61,363 nt of DNA from Pseudomonadota bacterium (lineage in GTDB: Bacteria; Oederibacteriota; Muellerivitia; Muellerivitales; Muellerivitaceae): contig JAJPJW010000211.1 of NCBI GenBank assembly GCA_021324075.1, forward strand, positions 1 through 61,363, read 5' to 3'. Shown here one piece after another: positions 19,292 through 27,612 of this stretch; the stretch's first letter is position 1, and each line of letters starts with the position of its first letter. The notes beneath the pieces are model-generated. The model saw nothing but the letters and a program-made list of their open reading frames with translations, was not told the origin of the DNA and made no database searches. Position numbers and translations under genes: made by a program.

Positions 19292-19744
19292 TTGGCCAAG
19301 AAAATCCTATTCGTTTGCACCGGAAACACCTGCCGAAGTCCCATGGCCGAGGGGTTGCTCAAGAAAATAGCCAATGACAACCAATTTTCCGTGGAAGTCC
19401 GGTCGGCTGGAATAGCGGCCTTTCCCGGTGTTCCGGTGACGGCCGAAGCGGTCCAGGCTTGCCGGGAAAAGGGGGTGGATATTTCCTCCTACCAAAGCCA
19501 GCCCTTGAGCAAAAACCTGGTGATGGACAGCGACTTGATTTTGACCATGACGGGCAAGCATAAAGAGATGATCCTCAAGAAGATGCCGGCGTTGGAACCC
19601 AAGGTCGCCCTTCTTTCCGAATTCGCCGGGGCCGGGGCGGAAGACGTGGAAGACCCTGTCGGCCAGCCCATCGACGCCTACCGGGCCGTGCTGGGCCAGA
19701 TGGAAGAGTATCTAAAAAAGGCCTTGGACAAGATTAAAAACTAA
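19292..19744 (+). CDS. Low-molecular-weight protein phosphatase (arsenate-reductase-like fold)
   Basis: A 150-residue protein with the P-loop CTGNTCRS (Cys9, Arg15) near the N-terminus and the late acid loop EDPVGQP (Asp-Pro). This is the complete signature of low-molecular-weight tyrosine/arginine phosphatases. It may act as a protein-arginine phosphatase (YwlE type has the same TCRSP segment) or as a tyrosine phosphatase; the Thr in CTGNTCR favours the YwlE group. The frame extends back to 19142 inside tsaC, but the TTG at 19292 sits after a purine-rich stretch and starts the first strand. Next to tsaC and rpiB, a neighbourhood also seen in Firmicutes (established knowledge). Confidence 0.88.
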   Translation: MAKKILFVCTGNTCRSPMAEGLLKKIANDNQFSVEVRSAGIAAFPGVPVTAEAVQACREKGVDISSYQSQPLSKNLVMDSDLILTMTGKHKEMILKKMPALEPKVALLSEFAGAGAEDVEDPVGQPIDAYRAVLGQMEEYLKKALDKIKN

Positions 19745-19754
19745 AAGGAACCAA

Positions 19755-20210
19755 ATGAAAATCGCCATTGGATCGGACCACGCGGGTTTCGATTTGAAAC
19801 AAGTTTTGGTGAAACACCTGACCGAAAAAGGACACCAAGTGAAGGATATGGGTGCTCCCAACGCGGAAGCCAGCGATTATCCCGTTTACGGTGAAAAGGT
19901 GGCAGAGGCGGTGGCTACCCACCAAGCGGATCGGGGAATTGTTGTTTGCGGCAATGGTATCGGCATGTCCATTGTGGCCAATAAGGTACCGGGGGTGAGG
20001 GCGGCGCTGGTTTTCACCGAAAAAATGGCCGAGCAAACACGAAGCCACAATGATTCCAACGTCCTTTCCCTGGCGGGCCGGGACCTCCCTACGGAAACCA
20101 ATTTAAAATTGGCCGACATTTGGTTGAATACGCCGTTCAGCAATGTCGACCGGCACGTCCGCCGCGTCCATGAGATCGAAAACATCGAAAAAGAGCATTT
20201 GAAGCCGTAA
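19755..20210 (+). CDS. rpiB: Ribose-5-phosphate isomerase B
   Basis: A 151-residue RpiB/LacA/LacB-family sugar isomerase interconverting ribose 5-phosphate and ribulose 5-phosphate. IGSDHAGFDLK at the N-terminus and the active-site CGNGIGMSIVANK (Cys base) are clear. It links pentose phosphates to PRPP and so to the purine genes nearby. Start ATG follows AAAAGGA; the next gene starts 10 bases after its stop. Confidence 0.95.
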   Translation: MKIAIGSDHAGFDLKQVLVKHLTEKGHQVKDMGAPNAEASDYPVYGEKVAEAVATHQADRGIVVCGNGIGMSIVANKVPGVRAALVFTEKMAEQTRSHNDSNVLSLAGRDLPTETNLKLADIWLNTPFSNVDRHVRRVHEIENIEKEHLKP

Positions 20211-20219
20211 GGAGGTCCC

Positions 20220-20627
20220 GTGAAAAAGGCGGGCTGGAATGTGTTTCTTTTATTGGTCCTGACCCTCTTGGGTGGTTGTTCGCTTTCACCCGAGGACAAG
20301 GTTGCCAGGGAACAGGCCCTGCAACAGGCGGTTCTTTCCTTCGCGTCGGATGTGGTTCAGGGCGGCTGGCCCCAGGCCTATGCCCTGACCGATGGGTCCC
20401 TTGGGAGTGCGGATCAATTGAAAAACCAGCTCATGAAAAGCTGGGTCCAAGACGCCACCCTTACCAATGGTGACATCACTTCGCTGGCATGGGTAACCGA
20501 CAGCACGGCGAAGGTCAAACTGACCTGGAGTTTCCAGGCCGGCAGCGTACAAAGTTTTTCCAACGAAACCTTCGTCTGGGTATGGAAAGGAAACGGCTGG
20601 AAATATAAGGGAAGGGCTTTGCGGTAA
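20220..20627 (+). CDS. Small lipoprotein, function unknown
   Basis: A 135-residue protein with a lipoprotein signal peptide: basic start, a Leu-rich core and lipobox LGGC (Cys20). The mature part has a helical start followed by beta-strand-rich sequence (KVKLTWSFQAGS, FVWVWKGNGWKYKG). That resembles a small NTF2-like or DUF4878-like fold, but the match is by eye and weak. Start is GTG right after a perfect GGAGGT. Transcription from rpiB should end at the hairpin 20 bases past its stop. Confidence 0.7.
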   Translation: MKKAGWNVFLLLVLTLLGGCSLSPEDKVAREQALQQAVLSFASDVVQGGWPQAYALTDGSLGSADQLKNQLMKSWVQDATLTNGDITSLAWVTDSTAKVKLTWSFQAGSVQSFSNETFVWVWKGNGWKYKGRALR

Positions 20628-20647
20628 AAGCCGGCATCAAAACCAAA

Positions 20648-20680
20648 AAAAGCCACTTGTCGGAAGGACAAGTGGCTTTT
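20648..20680. terminator. Bidirectional intrinsic terminator
   Basis: A 14-base perfect stem (20648-20661 with 20667-20680) and a 5-base loop, with A-tract on the left and T-tract on the right. It can stop both the small lipoprotein gene (+) and rpmB (-), which converge here. Confidence 0.9.
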
Positions 20681-20707
20681 GTGTTTTACCCCGGTTTGGC
20701 AGCCTTT

Positions 20708-20956
20708 TTAAGAAGCCTTTTTGACAGCCTGGCGTTTCTGGACCTTGCCGGAACGCAGGCAACGGGTGCAGACCAAAATGCGTTGGGGGCGGCCATCCAC
20801 GATAGCACGGATGGTTTGAAGATTGGGCATTTGGCGCCGCAGATGCACGCCGGTGATGTTCAACCCGATCCCGCCTTCCTTCTTGGATTTACCGCGACGG
20901 GTGATCTTACGGGCCTTGATGGGGCCCTTGGAACAGATGTCACAAACTTGAGCCAT
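20708..20956 (-). CDS. rpmB: 50S ribosomal protein L28 (zinc-binding type)
   Basis: An 82-residue L28. Four cysteines in two CxxC pairs (CDIC at 5-8 and CTRC near 65-68) mark the zinc-binding (C+) form. An open frame continues 38 residues upstream, but MAQVCDICSKGP is the normal start and has AGAGGAG-like Shine-Dalgarno sequence before it. It is monocistronic, with its own promoter and terminator. Confidence 0.95.
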   Translation of the reverse strand: MAQVCDICSKGPIKARKITRRGKSKKEGGIGLNITGVHLRRQMPNLQTIRAIVDGRPQRILVCTRCLRSGKVQKRQAVKKAS

Positions 20957-20990
20957 GGAACTACTCCTCTTTGATGAGCATAGGGGCGGC

Positions 20991-21020
20991 ATTATACGCA
21001 AAGGATTTTGCAATAAACAA
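20991..21020 (-). promoter_or_regulatory. Promoter for rpmB
   Basis: On the reverse strand TTGTTT (21020-21015), 18-base spacer, perfect TATAAT (20996-20991), 34 bases before the rpmB start. Confidence 0.6.
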
Positions 21021-21089
21021 GCTTTTTTCGCGGCTTTTGCCCATGAAACTTGGGGTCTATGATGGCCCATCCTTCTGAGGTGGTTTGGA

Positions 21090-22037
21090 ATGCTTTCCTT
21101 GCATCAACAACTTGAAAACTGTTTGAAACCGCTCCGTTTGGAGGCAAAGCAGGGATTCACCAACCAATCGGTGATCAAAGGGTTGGACCGCTATTTGATG
21201 GGACAATGCGAAGAACTGCTAAAAGCGGGACAGGTGGATGGGGAGTTTTCAACCTACTTAAAGGCCCTTCGAAGCTCTTTTTCCCAATACATGACCTATT
21301 CTCCCGACGAGAGGCGGGAGTTGGTGGAAAAAACACAGAAGCAAATCACCGACTGGATCAAGAAAATCCCGGCGCCGGCGTTGCCCCCAACAAAGCGGAC
21401 CTCTGCCGAGAAACAAAGCCTTTTGGATCTGGTGCTGCCGTTTGTTTCCAAGGATAAGGTCCGGGCTTTTCACCTGACGGGCCTCAAGACGGTGGAGGAT
21501 TTACTGCATTATCCCCCCAAGTGGGCGGTTAACCGCAGTTCCTTTACCCCGATTGCTCAATGCGAAAACCGGGATGAGCCCTACTTTATCCTGGCCCGTA
21601 TCAACGGTGTTTCCCAAGTGAGGCGCGGGCGCTTGGAAACGGTCAAGGTGGTTTTGCAAGACGCCAGCGGCCATTTAAGCTGGGTGTGGTTCAACCGTCC
21701 TTATTTGAAAAAGGAACTGACCAACGGAAGGTGGGTCCTCCTCCATGAAACGCCCCAAGTTTCCAAATGGGGCCGGCAGGTGGTTGGGAAAGCGGAGACT
21801 TTTGAGTTCCTGGCGCCCGAGGAGGAACAGTCCCTTCGGGACGGCAAGACCCTGGTCTTTTACCCTTCCACGGCCACCTTGACGCAATCCTTTTGGCGGA
21901 AACTCGTTGGAACGGCATTGGATAAATATCGGGACGCCCTTCCTCAAACGACCATGGAAAATTCGCCTTTTGGGGAAAATCGGCTTGGCGGACGCCATTC
22001 GCGAAATCCACCGGCCGGCGGCCTTGGAATCCTTTGA
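21090..22037 (+). CDS. recG: RecG helicase, N-terminal part (before a frameshift)
   Basis: This frame encodes the N-terminal helical extension and wedge/OB domain of RecG, the branch-migrating helicase for stalled forks. Typical segments are LDLVLPFVSKDKVRAFHLTGLKTVEDLLHYPPKW, here broken over 21420-21530, then the OB strands. True RecG sequence runs to about base 21970 (YRDALPQT). The frame then turns into unrelated sequence and stops at 22037. The rest of the gene continues in the +1 frame. The start ATG at 21090 has GAGGTGG upstream. Read with the next entry as one gene. Confidence 0.85.
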   Translation: MLSLHQQLENCLKPLRLEAKQGFTNQSVIKGLDRYLMGQCEELLKAGQVDGEFSTYLKALRSSFSQYMTYSPDERRELVEKTQKQITDWIKKIPAPALPPTKRTSAEKQSLLDLVLPFVSKDKVRAFHLTGLKTVEDLLHYPPKWAVNRSSFTPIAQCENRDEPYFILARINGVSQVRRGRLETVKVVLQDASGHLSWVWFNRPYLKKELTNGRWVLLHETPQVSKWGRQVVGKAETFEFLAPEEEQSLRDGKTLVFYPSTATLTQSFWRKLVGTALDKYRDALPQTTMENSPFGENRLGGRHSRNPPAGGLGIL

Positions 22038-23478
22038 GCAGGCCCGCAAAAGGCTGGCGTTCGAAGAGCTTTTGACCCTTCAAACTTTTCTTATTGTTAA
22101 GCGGAGGGCCATCGAAAAGCGTGAAAAGAGACGACAGTACCAATTTGACGGGGAACGGATTGTTGAATTTAGAAAAACAATCCCTTATGAGCCGACGAAT
22201 GCGCAAAAAAGGGCGGTAAAGGAAATCCGGGAAACCCTCGCAAAGCCCTACCCGATGAACCTCTTATTGCAAGGGGACGTTGGAAGTGGAAAAACCCTGG
22301 TGGCCGCCATCTCCTGCCTTTATGCGGCGGATTCTGGCCTTCAGAGCGCTTTTATGGCGCCCACTGAAATACTTGCCCAGCAACATTATTTGAATTTAGA
22401 GAAACTCATGGCCCCACTTGGAGTGAAAATCCTTTTGTTGACGAGCGATATGCGGTCCAAGACTAAAAGGGAGACATTGGAAGCCCTCGAAAAAGGGAAA
22501 GTTGATGTGGCGGTTGGGACCCACGCCTTATTGGAAGAAGCGGTGAAATTCAAGAATCTTGGTTTTTTGGTGATCGATGAAAGGCACAAGTTCGGCGTCC
22601 TTCAAAGGGCGGCCTTGGAGTCCAAGGGGAAATGGCCTGATTGTCTCATGATGACCGCGACTCCCTTTCCGCGGGCCTTGGTCCTAACGGAGTACGGGGA
22701 TACGGACCTCTCCATTTTGGACGAGTTCCCGAAAGGGCGGAAAGGCATTAAGACCTTCTGGCGAAACGATTCGAAAAGGGATGAAGTCTACCAATTCGCC
22801 AAGGAAAGGATCTTAAAAGGCGAGCAGGTTTTCTGGGTTTTACCGGTGGTTGAGGAATCCAAGACCTTTTTAAAATCCGCGATCCAAATGTACCAACACT
22901 TCCAGAAGGAAATATTCCATGGGTTCAAAGTGGGGTTGTTGCATGGAAAGATGAAAAAGGACGAAAAGGAAGCCGTAATGGATGCCTTTAAGAAAAAAGA
23001 AATCCAGATTTTGGTTTCGACAACGGTGGTGGAAGTGGGAATCGATGTTCCGAACGCCACCCTCATGGTGATCGAACACGCGGAACGCTTCGGCCTGGCC
23101 CAGCTTCACCAACTGCGGGGAAGGGTCGGGAGGGGAAGTGAACAGTCCTATTGTTTCCTATTGACCTCACCGGTCATTTCCGGCGAAGCCATTCAACGAA
23201 TGAAAATCATGGTTTCCACCCTCGATGGCTTCAAGTTATCCGAATTCGACCTTAAAATGCGGGGACCGGGAGAAATCTTCGGCCTTGCCCAGTCTGGCCG
23301 GCGTGAAGGGGGCATTGTTGACTTGAAGCGGGATGTGGATGTGGTGGATGAAGCCCGGAGGGTGGCATTGGAGATCCTGGACAGGGATCCAAAGTTAACG
23401 AGCTTTCAAAATCAAAGCTTGAAATACAGTTTGGATTCGAAGTACCGAAATCTGCTGGATTTGGCCCAAATTTCTTAA
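21907..23478 (+). CDS. recG: RecG helicase, C-terminal part (after a frameshift)
   Basis: RecG homology starts at about base 21979 (KIGLADAIREIHRP); the open frame before that is noise. Present are motif I LLQGDVGSGKT, the Walker B segment DERHKFGVLQR (DEQH in most RecG), TATPFPRAL (motif III), and the helicase C domain with STTVVEVGIDVPNA and QLRGRVGRG (motif VI). The TRG-type C-terminal region follows. Both halves together would give about 790 residues, slightly long for RecG because of the N-terminal extension. All motor motifs are intact, which suggests a functional product or a base-count error rather than an old pseudogene. rsmD starts 10 bases after the stop. Confidence 0.85.
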   Translation: MERHWINIGTPFLKRPWKIRLLGKIGLADAIREIHRPAALESFEQARKRLAFEELLTLQTFLIVKRRAIEKREKRRQYQFDGERIVEFRKTIPYEPTNAQKRAVKEIRETLAKPYPMNLLLQGDVGSGKTLVAAISCLYAADSGLQSAFMAPTEILAQQHYLNLEKLMAPLGVKILLLTSDMRSKTKRETLEALEKGKVDVAVGTHALLEEAVKFKNLGFLVIDERHKFGVLQRAALESKGKWPDCLMMTATPFPRALVLTEYGDTDLSILDEFPKGRKGIKTFWRNDSKRDEVYQFAKERILKGEQVFWVLPVVEESKTFLKSAIQMYQHFQKEIFHGFKVGLLHGKMKKDEKEAVMDAFKKKEIQILVSTTVVEVGIDVPNATLMVIEHAERFGLAQLHQLRGRVGRGSEQSYCFLLTSPVISGEAIQRMKIMVSTLDGFKLSEFDLKMRGPGEIFGLAQSGRREGGIVDLKRDVDVVDEARRVALEILDRDPKLTSFQNQSLKYSLDSKYRNLLDLAQIS

Positions 23479-23488
23479 GAGGCAAATT

Positions 23489-24076
23489 GTGCGCATCATT
23501 GCGGGTAGATTCAAAAGCCGGACGGTTAAAGCGCCCAAGAACATGCGGATTCGTCCCACCTCGGACAAGGTCAAGGGCGCGCTTTTTAACATGCTCGAAC
23601 CTATCGGGGGTTGCAGCGTGGTGGACTTTTATGCCGGCACGGGAAACCTGGGGTTGGAAGCCTTAAGCCGCGGCGCCGGTGAAGTGGTATTCGTTGAAAA
23701 GGCGCCGGACAGCCTGAAACTGATATCAGAGAACCTTCAAAGCTTCGAAATTAATCCACGGAATCCCAACGAACACGTCCGTGTCATCCCCTCCGAGGTT
23801 TCCAAGGCCTTTTATTTGCTCCATCAAGAGGGCAAAAAGTTTGATATTCTACTGGCCGATCCTCCTTATGAAACAGGGATCTTGAAACGCCTTCAACATC
23901 TTTTGATGGAGTACCCGATTTTAAAAGACGGCGGTATTTTCGCTGTCGAGCACGGCCAGAAGGATACGGAACTGGAAGGGAATTTCCCTTACCCCTTGGT
24001 TCGGCAGAAAAAATACGGTGATACGCTTTTAACTTTGTTTAAAAACAGCCCCGATAGTTCCCCGGAAGGCGATTGA
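23489..24076 (+). CDS. rsmD: 16S rRNA m2G966 methyltransferase RsmD
   Basis: A 195-residue SAM-dependent methyltransferase. It begins MRIIAGRFKSR, then RPTSDKVKGALFNML, the SAM site VVDFYAGTGNLGLEALSRGA, and the catalytic ADPPY motif (N/DPPY). It modifies G966 of 16S rRNA in the small subunit. Start is GTG with AAGAGG upstream. It precedes coaD, the very common rsmD-coaD pair. Confidence 0.94.
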   Translation: MRIIAGRFKSRTVKAPKNMRIRPTSDKVKGALFNMLEPIGGCSVVDFYAGTGNLGLEALSRGAGEVVFVEKAPDSLKLISENLQSFEINPRNPNEHVRVIPSEVSKAFYLLHQEGKKFDILLADPPYETGILKRLQHLLMEYPILKDGGIFAVEHGQKDTELEGNFPYPLVRQKKYGDTLLTLFKNSPDSSPEGD

Positions 24077-24087
24077 GAGGACAAAAC

Positions 24088-24573
24088 TTGGCGAAGAAAA
24101 CAATCATCGGACTTTATCCCGGGTCCTTCGATCCTGTCACCAACGGCCATTTGGACATTGCCCAAAGGGCCCATAAAATCTGTGATCAATTGCATATTGC
24201 GGTAGTGGCCAATCCCTCAAAAAAAGTCCTTTTTTCGGTGGAGGAAAGGGTTGATTTCTTGAAAAAAACAACCCGGCATTTGCCGAAGGTGGTCATCTCC
24301 TCCTTCAACGGTCTTTTGGTGGATTACGCCCGCCACATCAAAGCCGGCATGATTTTCCGGGGTTTGAGGGCTGTAGCCGATTTCGAGTACGAATTCCAAA
24401 TGGCCCTCATCAACCGGAGCCTTTACCACGGTATTGAAATTGTTTTTTTGGTCCCAAACGAGAAGTTCATTTTCCTCTCCTCCAGCGCCATCAAAGAAGT
24501 CGCCATGCTCAAAGGCGATGTCAGCGGATTCGTCCCGGCGGTGGTTGAAAAAGCCTTGCGCAAGATTTATTAA
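24088..24573 (+). CDS. coaD: Phosphopantetheine adenylyltransferase
   Basis: A 161-residue nucleotidyltransferase making dephospho-CoA from 4'-phosphopantetheine and ATP. GLYPGSFDPVTNGHLDI holds the T/HxGH site, and the C-terminal EKFIFLSSSAIKEVA holds the ISSS-like site. An in-frame TTG overlaps the rsmD stop at 24073, but the TTG at 24088, 7 bases after GAGAGG, gives the standard N-terminus. CoA production fits the fatty-acid operon that follows. Confidence 0.94.
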   Translation: MAKKTIIGLYPGSFDPVTNGHLDIAQRAHKICDQLHIAVVANPSKKVLFSVEERVDFLKKTTRHLPKVVISSFNGLLVDYARHIKAGMIFRGLRAVADFEYEFQMALINRSLYHGIEIVFLVPNEKFIFLSSSAIKEVAMLKGDVSGFVPAVVEKALRKIY

Positions 24574-24655
24574 TCATCCTGACGGTTTTATTTTCTGATC
24601 CCTAGCGTTCCTTGTTAAACCCCTTGTAAACAGGCCCTGAAATAAGGGTATTTTC

Positions 24656-24685
24656 TTGACACCCCAAGAGCGGCATTCCTATAAT
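24656..24685 (+). promoter_or_regulatory. Consensus sigma70 promoter of the yceD-rpmF-plsX-fab operon
   Basis: Perfect TTGACA (24656-24661), 18-base spacer, perfect TATAAT (24680-24685). A leader of about 110 bases runs to the yceD start. No terminator is apparent before maf, so one transcript could cover about 7.7 kb. Confidence 0.85.
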
Positions 24686-24804
24686 CCCCCCTGCTTTTAA
24701 GGCGGTCCCGGGTTGTCACCCTCCATTTTTGGCCTTAAATTGAAGCAAATCGAATGGATTGCGAACAGCAAAAGGCTGTGGCATGGAAGGGAGGCGGCGC
24801 AAAG

Positions 24805-25320
24805 ATGTTGAAGGTTGAAATGCGCTCGCTGGAACAAGAAGACCTTGTTTTAGAGGAAAAAGACTGGGCCCAGGCTTTGGGGATCGAGTTAACCCCCGAA
24901 TTGTGCCGGGAACCGCTTGAAATCTATTGTGAGCTCTCCAAAAACGGGGATGTGATTTCAGCCAAGGGCTGGGTTCAAAGCAAAATGGTCCTGGAATGTG
25001 ACCGTTGCCTGAAAGGTTTTGAAAGCTGGTTTAAGTCTTTTTTCGAAGTCCATTACCGGCCCCAATGCCAGGAAATGGAAACCGAAGAGGAGTTTCCCGA
25101 AGAGCAATTCGAAGTTGTGTATTTTGACGGGGATATCCTGGATATCGCCGACCAGATCCGCCAGACCGTGCTGTTGTCCGTCCCTATGAGGGCCCTCTGT
25201 CGTGATGACTGTCGGGGCCTTTGCGGCGGCTGTGGATGTGACTTGAATGTGGAATCCTGCCAGTGCCAGGAACCGCCCGCCGATCCCCGGTGGGATGCAC
25301 TAAAAAAACTGAAATTTTGA
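24805..25320 (+). CDS. yceD: YceD/DUF177 family protein
   Basis: A 171-residue DUF177 protein. It has the middle segment VLECDRCLKGFE, and the cysteine-rich C-terminal pattern CRDDCRGLCGGCGCDLN with a final CQC, likely a metal site. DUF177 proteins are nearly always encoded before rpmF and are implicated in 23S rRNA synthesis or processing in other bacteria. An upstream in-frame ATG (24754) exists, but the ATG at 24805 follows GGGAGGCGG and gives the family's N-terminus. Confidence 0.88.
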   Translation: MLKVEMRSLEQEDLVLEEKDWAQALGIELTPELCREPLEIYCELSKNGDVISAKGWVQSKMVLECDRCLKGFESWFKSFFEVHYRPQCQEMETEEEFPEEQFEVVYFDGDILDIADQIRQTVLLSVPMRALCRDDCRGLCGGCGCDLNVESCQCQEPPADPRWDALKKLKF

Positions 25321-25365
25321 GATGTCAAAATTAACGTTTTAAATTTGTGATTTTTGGAGGTTGTC

Positions 25366-25548
25366 ATGGCTAATCCAAAGCGTCGGCATTCCCGCCAGCG
25401 CCGGGACAAGCGCCGCACTAATTGGAAGATCAAGACGAATTCGCTCTCGGTTTGCCCCCAGTGCAAAAGCGCCAAATTGCCCCATCGGGTCTGTCCTACC
25501 TGCGGTTACTACAAAGGCAAAGAAGTCGTCAGCGTTGATATTGCCTAA
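25366..25548 (+). CDS. rpmF: 50S ribosomal protein L32
   Basis: A 60-residue L32 starting MANPKRRHSRQRRDKRR. It has a zinc ribbon: CPQC and CPTC, Cys30/33/43/46. Start ATG follows a strong GGAGGTT. The yceD-rpmF-plsX order is conserved across bacteria. Confidence 0.96.
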   Translation: MANPKRRHSRQRRDKRRTNWKIKTNSLSVCPQCKSAKLPHRVCPTCGYYKGKEVVSVDIA

Positions 25549-25560
25549 CCAACCCTAACA

Positions 25561-26616
25561 ATGAGAATTGCCCTTGATGCCATGGGTGGCGACTTCGCCC
25601 CGCGGGAAACCGTCCAAGGGGCCGTCCTCGCCGTGCAGGATGCGGAAGTCCTCGGCATGGCCAACCACGATTTGGAAGTCGTGCTGGTTGGGCGCAAAGA
25701 GGACATTGAGAAGGAACTTTCCGGAGCCGGGAAATACCCCCAAAAATCCATTTCCATCCTGGACGCAAGGGAAGTGGTGGAAATGGGGGAAAGTCCCGCC
25801 CAGGCCTGCAAACAGAAAAGGGATTCTTCGGTCGTCCGCTGCGCCGAGCTTGTCAAAAAAGGCCAAGTGGCGGCCACCGTATCGGCGGGTAATTCGGGTG
25901 CAACCATGGCCGCGGCCTTGATGATGTGCGGCCGGCTTGATGGTGTCCTCCGCCCCGCTATTGTCACCATGGTTCCCAGCGTTCAGGGCATCTCGGTCCT
26001 GGTGGATGCGGGCGCCAATGTGGATTGCAAGGCCAAGCATCTTCTTCAGTTCGCCTTGATGGGCGACGTTTTCGCCCGCACGGTGTTGAATTTCAAGAAT
26101 CCCCGGGTCGGGTTGCTTTCCATTGGGGAAGAGGAAACCAAAGGCAATGAGTTGGTTTTCGAAGCACAGGCCCTTCTGAAAAAAGTTCCCTTGAGCTATA
26201 TCGGCAATGTAGAAGGCCGGGATATCGTCAACGGTAATTGCGATGTGACGGTTTGCGACGGCTTTGTCGGCAATGTGACCTTAAAAGCCATCGAAGGCGT
26301 AGGGGAACTGGTTTATAAACTTCTCAAGAAGGAAATGAGCTCGAACCTTTTTACTTTGGTGGGAGGGCTTCTGGCTGCACCCGCTTTCCGGAGGTTTAAG
26401 CGCAGCATTGATTATAAGGAATACGGCGGAGCGCCCCTTTTGGGCATCGATGGACTGAGCCTGATTTCACACGGTAAATCAAACTCGGTGGCCATTAAGA
26501 ACGCCATCCGGGCCACATTGCGCTGTGTCAACAAGGACATGAACGGGTTCTTGAAGGACCAAATCCTCAAATACGGGCAGGTCATAGACAAGCCCGAACC
26601 GAAAGCGGGAAACTAA
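25561..26616 (+). CDS. plsX: Acyl-ACP:phosphate acyltransferase PlsX
   Basis: A 351-residue PlsX making acyl-phosphate from acyl-ACP for phospholipid synthesis. It has MRIALDAMGGDFAPRETVQGA, SAGNSGA(T)MAAAL, and the later CDGFVGNVTLK and GAPLLGIDG. The start ATG lies 12 bases after rpmF and lacks a clear Shine-Dalgarno site. Translation may be coupled. Confidence 0.95.
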   Translation: MRIALDAMGGDFAPRETVQGAVLAVQDAEVLGMANHDLEVVLVGRKEDIEKELSGAGKYPQKSISILDAREVVEMGESPAQACKQKRDSSVVRCAELVKKGQVAATVSAGNSGATMAAALMMCGRLDGVLRPAIVTMVPSVQGISVLVDAGANVDCKAKHLLQFALMGDVFARTVLNFKNPRVGLLSIGEEETKGNELVFEAQALLKKVPLSYIGNVEGRDIVNGNCDVTVCDGFVGNVTLKAIEGVGELVYKLLKKEMSSNLFTLVGGLLAAPAFRRFKRSIDYKEYGGAPLLGIDGLSLISHGKSNSVAIKNAIRATLRCVNKDMNGFLKDQILKYGQVIDKPEPKAGN

Positions 26617-26617
26617 C

Positions 26618-27610
26618 TTGAGCCATAAAATCCACGCAGGCTTCTTGGGAACGGGGTCCTACCTTCCGGAGAAGATCCTGACCAACCAGGACATGGAAAA
26701 AATCGTCGAGACGTCCGATGAATGGATCGTTACCCGAACCGGGATCCGGGAACGCCATGTGGCCGCGCCCAACCAATTCACTTCGGATATGGCGGTCGAG
26801 GCGGCCAAGGTCGCCCTGGCGGACGCCAAGCTCAAAGCTACGGATTTGGATTTGATCATCGTGGCCACCATTACTCCCGACACGCCCACCCCGGCCACCG
26901 CTTGCTGGGTGCAAAGCAAACTGGGAGCTTTCCAGGCCGCCGCCTTTGACTTGTCGGCGGCTTGTTCAGGATTTGTCTACGGCTTGACGGTGGCCAAGGC
27001 ATTCGTCGAAAGCGGGACTTACAAGCATATCCTTCTGATTGGTGCCGAAAAGCTGACCGCTTTTATCGATTGGAAGGATCGGGGCACTTGTGTTCTTTTC
27101 GGCGACGGCGCCGGGGCCACTATTATCGGGCCGGTGGATGAAGGCCACCACCAGATCCTTTCCTCTTTCATGGCGGCCAACGGCAACGAGGCCGATCTTT
27201 TAAAGATCCCCGGTGGGGGGTGCCGCGTTCCAAGTTCCAAAGAATCGATCGAACAAAGCCTCCACACGCTTAAAATGGAAGGCAAAGAAATATTCAAAAC
27301 GGCCGTGAAAGTCATGAGCGAAGCGACCCTGGAGGCCGCCCAAAGGGCGGGGTTGAAACTCGAAGACTTTTCATTGGTTATTCCTCACCAAGCCAACATC
27401 CGCATCATCCAGGCCATTGGTGAAAGGCTGAAGCTGGATCCGAACAAACTCTTTATCAACCTGGACAAGATCGGCAATACTTCCGCGGCTTCGGTCATCA
27501 TCGCCCTGGATGAGGCTATTAAAAAGGGTAGGGTAAAGAAAGGCGACCATTTGGCCCTTGTGGCTTTTGGGGCGGGCACCACCCTGGCCTCTTGCGCGGT
27601 CAGGTGGTGA
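26618..27610 (+). CDS. fabH: Beta-ketoacyl-ACP synthase III
   Basis: A 330-residue KAS III starting fatty-acid synthesis from acetyl-CoA (or a branched acyl-CoA) and malonyl-ACP. The catalytic triad is visible: Cys116 in SAACSGF, His in IPHQANIRI and Asn in GNTSAAS. ETSDEWIVTRTGIRERH is the conserved N-terminal segment. Start is TTG, one base after the plsX stop. fabD starts two bases after its stop. Confidence 0.96.
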   Translation: MSHKIHAGFLGTGSYLPEKILTNQDMEKIVETSDEWIVTRTGIRERHVAAPNQFTSDMAVEAAKVALADAKLKATDLDLIIVATITPDTPTPATACWVQSKLGAFQAAAFDLSAACSGFVYGLTVAKAFVESGTYKHILLIGAEKLTAFIDWKDRGTCVLFGDGAGATIIGPVDEGHHQILSSFMAANGNEADLLKIPGGGCRVPSSKESIEQSLHTLKMEGKEIFKTAVKVMSEATLEAAQRAGLKLEDFSLVIPHQANIRIIQAIGERLKLDPNKLFINLDKIGNTSAASVIIALDEAIKKGRVKKGDHLALVAFGAGTTLASCAVRW

Positions 27611-27612
27611 CC

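Noticed and set aside
21037-21063. Promoter for recG (TTGCCC and TATGAT)
   Set aside because: Spacer of only 15 bases and poor -35; not distinguishable from chance.
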